Source of the DNA: JAIBBV01 sp044347745
Lineage (GTDB): Bacteria; Bdellovibrionota_C; UBA2361; JAFLCA01
NCBI GenBank assembly: GCA_044347745.1
Contig: JBIKUD010000014.1
Coordinates: forward strand, 9,389-73,388
Direction of reading: 5' to 3'
DNA: 64,000 nucleotides
In this document: positions 18,328-28,200 of the stretch, piece by piece
Layout: each line of letters begins with the position of its first letter
Numbering within the stretch: the first letter of the stretch is position 1
Translations under genes and position numbers: made by a program
The notes under the pieces: generated by a model
What the model was told of the DNA's origin: nothing
Database searches by the model: none
Seen by the model: only the letters and a program-made list of their open reading frames with translations

Positions 18328-19353
18328 CTAAGCCAACATCGTCGCTAGCTCAGGACTCGCCCGCTTAATCGTTTCGGCGACAAGCTGCGGCGAATGGAGA
18401 CGCATGCATACATTTCCCAGCCCTGGACACCTCCTTCGATAACAAGGAGCGCAGCCCACTGGTGAGCTTATAGAAAAAGCTTCCATGCCGTAGGGAGCTA
18501 CAAGCTCGGCACTTGTAGGACCAAAGAGACTTACATAAGGGGTTTTTACTGCGGCAGCAATATGTGCGGGTCCCGAATCAGGGCCCAAACATAGCTGGGC
18601 ATTATGAATAACCGCCACAAGCTCAGGTAGAGAGGTGTTCCCCAACAAATCAATAACCTGGGGAAATTTTTTAACGAGAACCGCTGCCTCTTGACGCGAG
18701 TGCGCGTCTCCAAGGAGTACAACACCAACTTCAGGCTTAAGTTTCAGTTGCTCCAAGACACGTTGATACCCCTCAATTGGCCAACGTTTACTTTGCCAGG
18801 AAGCTCCGAGAACAAAGACGAGATACCGGCTGGGCAATTTTTCTCTCAGGCTGGCTCCATGAGTATCAAGCGTCACATGAGACAAACCAAAATCTAAATC
18901 GCTCGTCGGTGTAATTCCAATTTGTGAGAGAAACTTCAAATATTGGCTTAACTTCGCACCCTTCTCATTCCAAACGGGAATGGTCTCAGTTTGAAATAGC
19001 CAATTTCCCTCTTTTGAGTCACTTCGATGAAATCCTATCCTGCGTGCTGCACGCGAGATTCGGCAGAGCACGCCAGACTTAAAGTGCCTTTGTAAGTCCA
19101 AACAGATATCAAAGTTTGCCTTCCGAAAAGAAGCGTTGAGAACACGCAAAGAATAAAGTGGTTGTGAGCGGTCGAATTCAAAGATCTCATCAATTTGTGG
19201 GTGCAGCGCCACAATTGATTTCCACTTAGAATCGATAAGCCATGAGACTTGCGCTTCAGGCATCGCCCGTTTTATTTGCGCCACCAAACTAAGGCCGCGC
19301 ACTACGTCTCCTAAGGCACCCATGAGCACGATTAAGATACGCGGAGCTTTCAT
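18328..19353 (-). CDS. Glycosyltransferase family 9 (heptosyltransferase-like)
   Basis: Transfers a heptose or related sugar to lipid A-core on the cytoplasmic side of the inner membrane. The 341 residues show MGALGDVVRGLSLVAQIK at the N-terminus, a middle Rossmann domain (SRYLVFVLGASWQSKRWP), LLGDAHSRQE, and the C-terminal LCLGPDSGPAHIAAA with SLFGPTSAELVAPYG. This is the WaaC/WaaF fold. The Cys-rich tail CAPCYRRRCPG is typical. It overlaps the next gene by 4 bases, indicating coupled translation in an LPS operon. The sugar donor and acceptor are inferred from context. Confidence 0.88.
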   Translation of the reverse strand: MKAPRILIVLMGALGDVVRGLSLVAQIKRAMPEAQVSWLIDSKWKSIVALHPQIDEIFEFDRSQPLYSLRVLNASFRKANFDICLDLQRHFKSGVLCRISRAARRIGFHRSDSKEGNWLFQTETIPVWNEKGAKLSQYLKFLSQIGITPTSDLDFGLSHVTLDTHGASLREKLPSRYLVFVLGASWQSKRWPIEGYQRVLEQLKLKPEVGVVLLGDAHSRQEAAVLVKKFPQVIDLLGNTSLPELVAVIHNAQLCLGPDSGPAHIAAAVKTPYVSLFGPTSAELVAPYGMEAFSISSPVGCAPCYRRRCPGLGNVCMRLHSPQLVAETIKRASPELATMLA

Positions 19354-20069
19354 CGAAGACTCTCTTGCTCAAAACGCTTTCGCAATCCAGCGCTCACAAA
19401 CTCAGCCAAAAGTTCTGGAAGCTTATGTTTAATTACCGCCCGACGCCATCGCCTTAAATAAAAGTCACGAAGCTGATGTAAACTTCCCTCCCAATAATGA
19501 GCCTTATCAAAATCAATCACGGCGACTTGCCCAGTAGGCGCTACTAAAATATTGCCTGGGTGAAGATCAATATGAGTAATACGATTCAAAATTAATTTTT
19601 CAAGTGCAGCCACCACCTCAGCCAGCACTGGTATCAGGGCATCACTTGGGGTACGCGCCAATTCCATCAAATTTTTATAAGCTTCGAGCTCCCGCGTCAC
19701 GAGCCAGGTTTGATAAATCCATTTGCCCCGATATGCAAATAGAATAGGTTCTGGTGCTTGCACACCAATTTTACGCACGTGCAAAAGCGTATTAAATTCT
19801 ATTTCAGCGCGAATAGGCCCAGTTCGTACAAAGTAGGAATCTACAAACTTACCGAGCAGCCCGCCCCGAGCATAATGTTTCACCACAACAGGCCCAACAG
19901 ATCTTAAATTCGCAAATACTGCCGATCGACGCCCCTCCAGGACGCCTTGATGCGCCGGACGTTCTAACTCCATCAAAGTGCATGCATGCTCAAGGGTATC
20001 TGGTGTGAGGGAAGAGAGAGAGGAAATGGTATATCCATTATGCTCACAAACAAACAAAGTGTTCGACAT
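19350..20069 (-). CDS. Lipopolysaccharide core kinase, KdkA/WaaP-like
   Basis: Cytoplasmic kinase that phosphorylates the Kdo or heptose of LPS. The 239 residues show the family's compact kinase signatures: VVKHYARGGLLGKFVDSYFV near 63 (the ATP-binding Lys), TRELEAYKNL, then the catalytic HIDLHPGNILV and the metal-binding VIDFDKAHY near 180. The C-terminal RDFYLRRWRRAV is typical of 3-deoxy-D-manno-octulosonate kinase. It sits between the two GT9 genes, overlapping the downstream one by 4 bases and 9 bases from the upstream one. Kdo versus heptose specificity is not resolved. Confidence 0.87.
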   Translation of the reverse strand: MSNTLFVCEHNGYTISSLSSLTPDTLEHACTLMELERPAHQGVLEGRRSAVFANLRSVGPVVVKHYARGGLLGKFVDSYFVRTGPIRAEIEFNTLLHVRKIGVQAPEPILFAYRGKWIYQTWLVTRELEAYKNLMELARTPSDALIPVLAEVVAALEKLILNRITHIDLHPGNILVAPTGQVAVIDFDKAHYWEGSLHQLRDFYLRRWRRAVIKHKLPELLAEFVSAGLRKRFEQESLR

Positions 20070-20078
20070 AGATGCGTC

Positions 20079-21086
20079 CTAACTCATTTTCATCTGGGCC
20101 ATAGCGGTGACTGCGACTTCTGCTTTCAATTCGCGCATACAGGCTTCGGTTCCTGTTGGGCAAATCCGACTTCCATGACGCCGACAGGGCTTACACGCCA
20201 GATTTTCAACTTCAATTACTTTGGCATGCTCGTTCTGCCATGGACCAAATCCAAATTGTGGAGATGTTGCGCAAAAAGCCGCTATTGTATTTCGCTTAAA
20301 CGCTGAGGCAACGTGCAGCGCAAAGCTGTCATTACATACAACCCATGAGGCAGCTTTTATAACGGCCATAAACTCGGCAATACTCGTTTGACCTCCTAAC
20401 GGCAAAAACGAAGTATCGGCGCAAACTTTCTGACAAACCTCAGCTTCTTGTGCAGCGCCAAGCACTGCTACTACGCGTCCCATTTTACTTAATTCTATGC
20501 CAAGTTCTCGATATCGTTCCCAGTGCCAGGCTTTTGTATGCCAGGCACTTCCGGGGACAAGAACCGCAAACTGAGGCACCTTAAGTAGCTCGATAATTTT
20601 TGGATTTTCAATTTTACTTTGATCGATAAAAAGCCTCAATTCATCTGAAGCATCCGTATTCTGCGCCACAGTCTGTAATAGACTAAGGTTTCGCTGCACC
20701 TCATGCCCACCAGTGTTTCTGGTTACACGGTGTGTGTATAAAAATGAGGCTCGTGCTTCACGAAAGCCGATGCGGGTTGGAATCCCTGTGAGCCAAAGCA
20801 GCACAGAAGTACGTAACGAGCGATGTAAGGAATACACCCTATCAAACGCATGGGCCGCGATTTGGTGCCGCATCCGGAGCAAACCCCAGATTCCTGCGGA
20901 ACTGCCGCGCTTATCGAATATAATGGTGCCTGACAAATGAGGGTCAGCAGCAACAACCTGCACCCCAAGGCGGGTTCCCATAAACCAAATTTCAGCCTGA
21001 GGATACAGCGCCCGCAGCCGCGCTATCACCGGGGTTGAGAGCACCACATCGCCTAAAAAGCTTGTTTGAACAAGCAAAATTTTCAC
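20079..21086 (-). CDS. waaF: Heptosyltransferase II-like glycosyltransferase (family 9)
   Basis: A 335-residue GT9 enzyme. The start MKILLVQTSFLGDVVLSTPV is the WaaF signature; YPQAEIWFMGTRLG, VYSLHRSLRTSVLLWLTG and FAVLVPGSAWHTKAWHWERY follow. The C-terminal VVCNDSFALHVASAF plus a Cys-rich loop (CKPCRRHG and CPTGTEACM) fits heptosyltransferase II. It overlaps the epimerase gene upstream by 4 bases. The symbol is assigned by closest resemblance only. Confidence 0.85.
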   Translation of the reverse strand: MKILLVQTSFLGDVVLSTPVIARLRALYPQAEIWFMGTRLGVQVVAADPHLSGTIIFDKRGSSAGIWGLLRMRHQIAAHAFDRVYSLHRSLRTSVLLWLTGIPTRIGFREARASFLYTHRVTRNTGGHEVQRNLSLLQTVAQNTDASDELRLFIDQSKIENPKIIELLKVPQFAVLVPGSAWHTKAWHWERYRELGIELSKMGRVVAVLGAAQEAEVCQKVCADTSFLPLGGQTSIAEFMAVIKAASWVVCNDSFALHVASAFKRNTIAAFCATSPQFGFGPWQNEHAKVIEVENLACKPCRRHGSRICPTGTEACMRELKAEVAVTAMAQMKMS

Positions 21087-22027
21087 GCGCTTACAATCTC
21101 TTTCATCCAGGCAATTTCTCGCGCAATCCCATCTTCAAGGCTCACTGAAGGTTTAAACCCTAAGTCAGATTGAGCCTTGCTCGTATCAGCGCTTGTTTTT
21201 CGGGCATCACCGAGTTGCTTTTCCATGCGCAAGACGCGTAATGGCCCGATGTGGCGCTCAAACACTTGCAGCACCTGATTTACGGTAGATTGTGTACCCC
21301 CACCGAGGTTGTAAATTGCTCCATGGGCAGCTCGATCAACACAGCGCATGTTTGCTGCAACGATGTCATCAATATAGGTAAAGTCTCGGCTCTGTTCCCC
21401 ATCCCCATAGACTACTATCTCTTCACCACGCAAAGCTGCTTTGGCAAATCGATGGAATGCCATATCGGGGCGCTGGCGAGGTCCATACACAGTAAAATAA
21501 CGCAGAGAGACCGTCGGCAAACCATATTGACTCGCATACAACGACATCAAATGTTCCGCCGCTAATTTAGTGACCCCATACGGACTTACTGGCTGTGGCA
21601 CCAAGGTCTCTCTTGTTGGATACGTTTCAGCATTTCCATATACAGAGCTACTTGAGGCATACACGATGCGCTTAAGGTGCTTGGCCTTAAGGCAAGCTTC
21701 CAATAGTTTTTGGGTGCTTAGAATATTGTGCTCGCAATAGCTTCCAAAATATTCGCCCCAACTTGCCCGCACTCCAGCTTGTGCTGCCTGATGAAACACC
21801 ACTTCGGCGCCATCAAGTAAGCGAGGCAAATCGGCCTGCATCAAAGAGGCATCCAAGAGCGAAAACTTAGGGTGCGTAAGTGCCCCTTTTAAGTTTCTTA
21901 ATTTATCTTCCTTCGGATAATACGGGACAAAACAATCTATTCCTCGTACCGTGGCCCCTTGTGCAAGCAAGGAGTCGCACAGGGTTGATCCAATAAATCC
22001 GGCTGCGCCGGTGACTACACACAACAT
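21083..22027 (-). CDS. NAD-dependent nucleotide-sugar epimerase
   Basis: Extended short-chain dehydrogenase of 314 residues acting on nucleotide sugars, most like UDP-glucuronate or UDP-glucose 4-epimerases. It has the NAD motif TGAAGFIGS (residues 6-14), HQAAQAGVRASW, the catalytic SSSSVYG Ser and the YGVTKLAAEH Tyr/Lys pair, then SLRYFTVYGPRQRPDMAF, and DFTYIDDIV. PRQRPDMAF is common in the glucuronate-epimerase subgroup. It is the first gene of the LPS operon (hldE is last), so it probably supplies a core or surface sugar. Confidence 0.87.
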   Translation of the reverse strand: MLCVVTGAAGFIGSTLCDSLLAQGATVRGIDCFVPYYPKEDKLRNLKGALTHPKFSLLDASLMQADLPRLLDGAEVVFHQAAQAGVRASWGEYFGSYCEHNILSTQKLLEACLKAKHLKRIVYASSSSVYGNAETYPTRETLVPQPVSPYGVTKLAAEHLMSLYASQYGLPTVSLRYFTVYGPRQRPDMAFHRFAKAALRGEEIVVYGDGEQSRDFTYIDDIVAANMRCVDRAAHGAIYNLGGGTQSTVNQVLQVFERHIGPLRVLRMEKQLGDARKTSADTSKAQSDLGFKPSVSLEDGIAREIAWMKEIVSA

Positions 22028-22200
22028 AAGCTCGTGCTTTAAAGGAGGTTCCAGGGCACTTTACGTACTTCATTTGCCCAAGAACTTGAGTAGATGTAGA
22101 CAATATATGGAAAACACTCAGGAAACAACCTCACGAACCGAGCCAAATCAGGTTTAAGGAGTTTAGGTAAAAGAGCCGAAATAATATCCAGTGAATCCGC

Positions 22201-23616
22201 ATGAATAACGCCAGGCCTCGTATCCCAAGAATAGCCCTCTTAAGCCCGCACGAAGATGAGCGGCCTGCGACTCTTGCGCTCTTTCAACGACATGAATTTA
22301 GCCTACGGACAGTTTCCGATTTAGCTGCCATCGAAGATTTAGTGGCCGAAGAAGAAGCTCCGTTTGACTGCGTGGTAATTCCACCCAAAACCCAGACAAA
22401 CCAAAACGCTGTGGGCTTATTGTTACAACTAAAGACCCACGAAAAGTTGAAAGACGTGCCTACGTTGGCTCTTTGCCATGCTAAAGACAAAAGCACCCTT
22501 CACACGCTCTATGGCGCGGGGCTCGATGTCGCCTTGCTTGAACCCTTCGACCCCGATCATCTATACCAACAAATTCTTTCGCTCTGCCGCCAACGACAGA
22601 ACTATGTCGAACTGATCCGCACCCATTACGAAGACACTGGCATGCGCCAGTCTCTGATTAATGCATTTAATGCCATTCGTGAGGGGGTAATTATATTAGA
22701 TGCTGATCAAGAACTCATGTTTATTAATAGCACCGGGGCAACTCTGTTGGGCATAAAGCCCTCACACACACTCGAACAGGTGCAAACTCTCATCACCCAA
22801 TTTAAAGCACTTGTGGTGAAGCACGAAAACTCGGTGCAAGCTCAGCAACGAAACAAATCATCTGCAACCGAAGTTTCGCAGTTTTCAAATTTAATTCAGC
22901 GCCTCGACGGGCGTAGTTTTAAGGCTGAAGTGCGAGTCACTCTATTGTATGGCGATCAGAACCAGGTGATTGGCTCTTCCATTGCGCTCAGCGACTTAAG
23001 CGGCATACTGCAACTTTCTCAATTACTCATTCAAGCACAAAGAACGCGAACCTTGGCGTTACTTACGGGAGCAGGCTGCCTCCAACTCCTCGGGAATAAT
23101 TCAACACTTAATCCGCTTCAAATGCTCGAGGAACAGCTAGAAAAAAGCCAAGCGGCCGCCTCAGTGGGCGACACTATGAGCTATCTTTTAGAATTGCTGG
23201 ATGTAGTTATATTGCCCGGTGTTGAGGTAAAAATTAAAGCACGTGGAGACTGGATGGTTGCAGTTAGGCCGGCAGATCTCTTCCAGCTCCTTGGAAACAT
23301 CACGCTTTTGGCGGTAGAAAACGCAATTTTAGGCGGAGAAATAGTACTCGATGTTGAAGATAGTGAGCCACGGGTGCTCAAAATTATCGTACTTTCGCGC
23401 GCGGAAAGTAGAATTAGATTTCTTCAAGACGATCTTGTTTCACAGATAATTGACGGAAGCTTAAGTCATGTGCGCGGCGAGCAACAACAAAAGGTAAGCC
23501 AAACTTTCACAACAGCTCAGCGCATTGCGAGTCGCTACCGTGGCACCGTGCTGGTTGAACGTGCTTCAGAGTTGGAACTGAAAGTAAGTGTGGATTTGCC
23601 ACTTCTTGGGCTCTAG
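22201..23616 (+). CDS. Degenerate receiver-PAS protein with kinase-like C-terminus
   Basis: A 471-residue signalling protein. Residues 8-130 have the alternating strand/helix layout of a receiver domain (RIALLSPHEDERPATLALF, FDCVVIPPKTQ, VPTLALCHAKD), but Pro61-Pro62 stand where the phospho-accepting Asp should be. A PAS-like domain follows at about 150-260 (FNAIREGVIILDADQELMFI). The C-terminus recalls a histidine kinase ATPase (LFQLLGNITLLAVENAI resembles the N box) but has no H box and no G boxes. It is likely a non-catalytic partner or sensor. It converges on the tandem-FHA gene at the end of the T3SS operon. Confidence 0.7.
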   Translation: MNNARPRIPRIALLSPHEDERPATLALFQRHEFSLRTVSDLAAIEDLVAEEEAPFDCVVIPPKTQTNQNAVGLLLQLKTHEKLKDVPTLALCHAKDKSTLHTLYGAGLDVALLEPFDPDHLYQQILSLCRQRQNYVELIRTHYEDTGMRQSLINAFNAIREGVIILDADQELMFINSTGATLLGIKPSHTLEQVQTLITQFKALVVKHENSVQAQQRNKSSATEVSQFSNLIQRLDGRSFKAEVRVTLLYGDQNQVIGSSIALSDLSGILQLSQLLIQAQRTRTLALLTGAGCLQLLGNNSTLNPLQMLEEQLEKSQAAASVGDTMSYLLELLDVVILPGVEVKIKARGDWMVAVRPADLFQLLGNITLLAVENAILGGEIVLDVEDSEPRVLKIIVLSRAESRIRFLQDDLVSQIIDGSLSHVRGEQQQKVSQTFTTAQRIASRYRGTVLVERASELELKVSVDLPLLGL

Positions 23617-23676
23617 CCAGTTCGTACACCCTCCCGCCTTCGCACAAGGCTACGGCGGACAAGCACTCGGTCCCCT

Positions 23677-23753
23677 CGCCTCGTCTGAACGCATTTTGCC
23701 GACGAACAAAAACAGGAGAATACTCAGCTCCACTCATGACTTTGGCAAAACTG
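23677..23753 (+). repeat. Dispersed intergenic repeat, copy A
   Basis: Core at 23677-23708 (starts CGCCTCGTCTGAACGCATTT), followed 29 bases later by GACTTTGGCAAAACTG at 23738-23753. The core differs from copy B (53852) at two positions, and the second box is identical. It lies in the 150-base gap between the 3' ends of two convergent genes. Confidence 0.75.
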
Positions 23754-23768
23754 ACTTCTTTTGGTGAA

Positions 23769-24947
23769 CTAACCGAGGACCCACCAGACGACAAGCACCA
23801 ACAACGTCACCACCAAAAGCCCACCGATAATCAAGATAACTTTATCTTCAAGAGCCTCAAGAGATACGCCGCGGGACTGGTCATCTTCATCATACACCTG
23901 CCCAGGACGACGATCATAACGGGCAGTGTTGTGACCGAACGAACGAGGATCTATGGACTGTGTTTCCTCTAGCTTGCCGGTATCCTCAATTTGTCCAAAA
24001 GGCATTCTGCTTTGTACTTTTCCGGCGTTAAGGCTATCCGACTCTCCATTTCCCCACTCTCGCACTGAGGTCAGTTTGGAGGTCTGCTCAACTGCTTTCG
24101 CAATACTTCCCGGGTCCCGCTGCGGAGTACCTGGCACGGCCCCTTGCACCCGACGCTCTGACGAACTCGGATCGCTAAATAAAATGGTATACTGTCCTAC
24201 CCGAATCTCATCGCTATCTTTTAAGGCAACAAGTTCTGCCATTTCGCGATCATTAATCTGAACTTTTTGTTCATGCGCCAACCCGAAGGCACAAATCCGC
24301 TCACCACGACGCTCAATAACTAACGTCGGTAGTTCAGCAAGGTCGCCGTCGAGCGCTAAATCTGCACGCGATCCACCAACCACAAGTGCGCGGCCATATT
24401 CTGGCACTGACACTTCTTTGGCAAACTCACCCTTCGCAAAAACGATTAACGCGCGTCCACCCAGGCTGGTATTTTGGGAGCCGAAAGATCCGGAAGATTT
24501 TTCAGTTATTCTTAAAACTGAATCAGCCAATTGCAGCAAGTCGCCATCACGCACGATGCGCCAGCCCTCGCTCTTCACTTTTACTCCGTTATGCCAGGTG
24601 CCGTTGGTACTTCCTAAGTCCTTAAACAGCCACTGTTCACGACCGCAGAAAAAAAGGCCGTGCTGCCGAGACACAGCAGAGTTATCAACCGTTAATCCAC
24701 CATCTCCCGGCTCTCTTCCAATAAAAACCTCAGCACTCTCAACCACCCCAAGCGGGCTTAAGGTTCCATCAGGTCCAAGGAGCTCTAACGCTAGCTGCTT
24801 CATGTCTGGCTCAAATAAATACGACTCTGGTTCGCTATATACAGAATAAGCTGAAATCATGAATAAAATCCCACACAAAGCCTGCCTGAGCAATAGTGCA
24901 ACATCTATACCAGGGGTGAACGAGGAGGCAGCAACAGATGGAACCAA
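23769..24947 (-). CDS. Tandem FHA-domain protein with C-terminal membrane anchor
   Basis: A 392-residue protein, last gene of the T3SS operon. The first FHA domain (about 70-150) has the key residues FIGREPGDGGLTVDNSAVSRQHG and KDLGSTNGTWHNG. A second, more divergent FHA-like domain (about 165-245) keeps a strand pattern but loses most phosphothreonine-binding residues. A Ser/Asp-rich linker is followed by the C-terminal membrane segment VILIIGGLLVVTLLVLVVWW. The T3SS ring protein SctD also has a cytoplasmic FHA domain, and chlamydial CdsD has two, but here no periplasmic part follows. Starts at TTG 24947, ATG 24857 and ATG 24803 are all possible; none has a strong ribosome binding site. Confidence 0.8.
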   Translation of the reverse strand: MVPSVAASSFTPGIDVALLLRQALCGILFMISAYSVYSEPESYLFEPDMKQLALELLGPDGTLSPLGVVESAEVFIGREPGDGGLTVDNSAVSRQHGLFFCGREQWLFKDLGSTNGTWHNGVKVKSEGWRIVRDGDLLQLADSVLRITEKSSGSFGSQNTSLGGRALIVFAKGEFAKEVSVPEYGRALVVGGSRADLALDGDLAELPTLVIERRGERICAFGLAHEQKVQINDREMAELVALKDSDEIRVGQYTILFSDPSSSERRVQGAVPGTPQRDPGSIAKAVEQTSKLTSVREWGNGESDSLNAGKVQSRMPFGQIEDTGKLEETQSIDPRSFGHNTARYDRRPGQVYDEDDQSRGVSLEALEDKVILIIGGLLVVTLLVLVVWWVLG

Positions 24948-24961
24948 GCCTTATTTTATCA

Positions 24962-25237
24962 CTAAGGACGCGGCTTTACCTGACCAGAAAGTGTCGTGAG
25001 TGAAGAAAACAGCACAGCCACTGCCCGATACAACTCAGGTGGAATAATATCGTCAACTTCGTAATGCTTGAGCGCCTGCGCCAAGGTCTCATTCTCGACC
25101 ACAGGGACACCATAACGGCGAGCAATGCGCACAACTTCGTCAGCCTCAAATGACTCGCCATGTACTCCAATAGTCGGCGCCCCATCAGTGGGCTGATAGC
25201 TAAGTCCAATTGCCCGTCGATATTCTGACCGTTTCAT
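24962..25237 (-). CDS. FlhB/SctU C-terminal-domain protein (export switch half)
   Basis: A 91-residue protein matching the cytoplasmic C-terminal (CC) domain of FlhB/SctU that follows the NPTH cleavage site. Landmarks are RRAIGLSYQ (equivalent to the strand right after NPTH), IARRYGVPVVENETLAQAL and IPPELYRAVAVLFSSL. Free-standing proteins of this kind are known (Helicobacter FlhX, Bacillus YlqH). Here it is special because the sctU gene of the same operon stops at the NPTH position, so this gene may supply the missing half. Its ATG overlaps the kinase stop by ATGA, so translation is coupled. It lacks NPTH itself. Confidence 0.88.
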   Translation of the reverse strand: MKRSEYRRAIGLSYQPTDGAPTIGVHGESFEADEVVRIARRYGVPVVENETLAQALKHYEVDDIIPPELYRAVAVLFSSLTTLSGQVKPRP

Positions 25238-28200
25238 CGTTTCGCCTCACCAAGCATATGGGGCCCACGTTTTTCAACGAGGTGTAAGCGCGGCAAATCT
25301 CGCGCCGACCGTGTAGCGTCTTGGCCTTCAGTTTGTACCTCTTTGCTCAAAGTGGGAAAAGCGCGGCGCACGGCAACCTGGAGAGCCCAGACACTGACAG
25401 GGCGCTCAAGAATAAAGAGAAGCTGGTGAGCGCCTAAGATAGTGGACCACTTTTCAAGATCATTACAAAGGCAAAACACTCGCGATTCAGGTGAAACCGA
25501 ACGGACTTGCGCAACAAGAGAATTGGCATCCCCTGATACCGAGTCGAGGTCGAGCACAATCAGCTGCGGTTGAGGCGAAAGCGCACTAACCGAGGGGATA
25601 AGTGTACCCTGTTCGGCTAACGTAACCGATTTAAACCCAGAGGTTTTGAGTAGCGATTCAATACTCTCGCGCTCTTCAGTTTCGTGCACACACAAGAGTG
25701 CTTGCCGGATTTTTTCTGGTACTGGAGCATCCTCTGCATGCGGCGCCACACCGAGCGCAGCAAAAGGCAAATAAATACTAAAGATAGAACCCTCACCAGC
25801 GGTGCTGCTCACCGTAATGGCACCTTCATGGCTCTTAATAATTGAATACGCCGTAGAAAGGCCGAGTCCTGAACCACTAAATCCAATTCCAGTTCTGGCA
25901 TCAACATTTTTGGTGGTAAAAAATGGCTCAAAACAACGGGACTGCTTCTCAGCGTCCATCCCTCTGCCGTTGTCCTGCACATCAAGACGCACGTATTCTC
26001 CTGGCGCAAGATCGGGGTCAACTTCGCCTGCAGCAAGTCGTACTTTCTGAGAAGCCAAGCGCACCTGCGGATTAGCCCGCCCTTCGAGCGCTTCCTTGGC
26101 ATTTAAGAGCAAATTCGTCAGCACATGCTGCATTTTGCTTACATCAGCACGCACCTCAGCCAGCTCATCATTCAGTCGCATTTCTAGTTCAACGCCAGGC
26201 CCAAGCACAGAGCGATATAAATCGGCTGAATCTCGCACTAACCGTGCTAAAGAAATCTGAGCTTTTGCAGCCGGTCCAGGCATAGAAAAACTTAAAAGCT
26301 GCTTGATGAGCGAGGCCCCTTTATTTGCTGCCTCTACAATCATGCGCGACGACGGCAGCAGCGGGGATCCTTTGGGCAACTGCATTTCAATCAGCGAAGC
26401 TTGGCCCATGACCGCTTGCAACATGTTGTTAAAATTGTGGGCAACACCTGAGGCGAGAAGACCTGCAACACGCATCTTTTCAGCTTCAGAAATCTTAGCT
26501 TCAAAACGCCTGGATAAAATAACTGCCGCAATTTCGGCCGCCATGCTCGCCAGCCCAGAGATTTTGCGCTGTAATAAAAACGACGAGGGGAAGGCAGGTT
26601 CTACGATAAGCAATCCCACCACCTGGCCCAAAGAGACTAACGGTACCAGCACAAAAAGCCCCAGTTTAAGGCGCTTCAGAAGTCGTGTAAGACGACCACA
26701 CTCGAATTCTTGACCAGCTTTGACTACCACCGGTTGTTTTTTCTGCAACGCTTCACTGAGGAGTTCAAAAGACTCGGAAAGGTCTATATGAAGTCCGGTA
26801 AGTCGCGCCCGTATACCAGGACCAAAGCCGGCTTGGCCCACAAGATGAGTTCCTTGCTCATTCAATACACCGAGCCACATGCGCTTACAGGCAAGTTCGC
26901 CCTGCACAATAGGAAAAGCATGTTCAGCAATTTGCTTTGGACTACTGTGCTTAGTGAGTTCGTGACTCAATCGATACAATGCGCCAAGGGTGCTTACTTG
27001 CCGCTTTTCAGATAGATAAGACTCAGCTTGACGCACAGCTAAACAAATTTGGCTGGCGGCAGCCGACACAAGATCGAAGTCTTTGGCCGAATAGCGGTTT
27101 GCTTTTTTGCAAAAAAGCACAAGCGCGCCCTGCACTTCATCTTTCACCAGCAGTGGCATAATAATAGTAGAGCGCAGGCCCTCTTTTCGTGCAATTTCAA
27201 CCGCTGCGCGACTATCTTCTTGCACGTTATTAATCAGCAATCCCTCGCGCTGCATCACGGCCAACCGCACCAAGGAATTTCCACTCAATATCTTAGACAC
27301 TTCCTCGACGTAGGTATTTGAGAGTCCCTCAGAGGAAACAAGCTCTAGCTGGTCTTGATCTCGATCATACAAGCAGACAAGTCCCGAATTAGAGTTGGTT
27401 GCGCGAATGACCGCTCGCAAACCACGCAAGGTGACCAGGGCTGGATCCAAATTTACTTGCAAGGCTCGCGATACCTCATACAACGCTTCAATGCGTTTAC
27501 TCTGGTCAAGCACCTCATCTCGGGCTTGATGTTTATCGGTTATATCAAGACCAAACCCCTCCCAGCCTTGAAATGATCCTTGAGCATCAAAGAGGGGCAA
27601 GGCCCTAATCATGATCCAGCGGTCCGACCCACTCGCCTGATGCTTAATTCGCACTTCCGCCTGAAGTTCGCTTTGCTCATCTTTAAGGGAACGAACAGAC
27701 CGCATTAATACACGGCGATCATGGGCATATATGCATCGCATCCAGACGCTAGAATCATGTAGTAATGATTCCTCCGAAACTCCCAGCATAGTTTGGCAAT
27801 CACCCGAAACAGCCACTATCTCTAATAGAGAATTAGTACGCACCATCAAGATGCTGCCGTACTGCACAAGACGAGAATATTGATTCCGCATCTCGCTCAG
27901 CTCAGCCTCGAGCGCTTTACGCTCACTCAGCAGTTTCTCTGCAACTTCGAGACGCTGCTGTTGCGCATACCCCAACACCTCCGCAACAGACTGCATGGTT
28001 TGAACTGCTTCACGAGTCCAATAGACTGGCCTGCTGCTTGCTAAAAGTTCTATCCACCCACTCAGCGCACCACGAACATAAACTGGAACCACTAGTGCGG
28101 CTCGCACCCCTAAGGCGCGAAGGTAGTCGTGTACTACCGCCTCCGCGCGTAGGCGGGTTTCATCGCTCACGGCAAGTGGTACGGGTAACACCGTACCCCG

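Noticed and set aside
23507..23794. Minus-strand frame of 95 codons overlapping the end of the kinase-like gene
   Set aside because: It overlaps real genes at both ends and follows the repeat copy A; no ribosome binding site.
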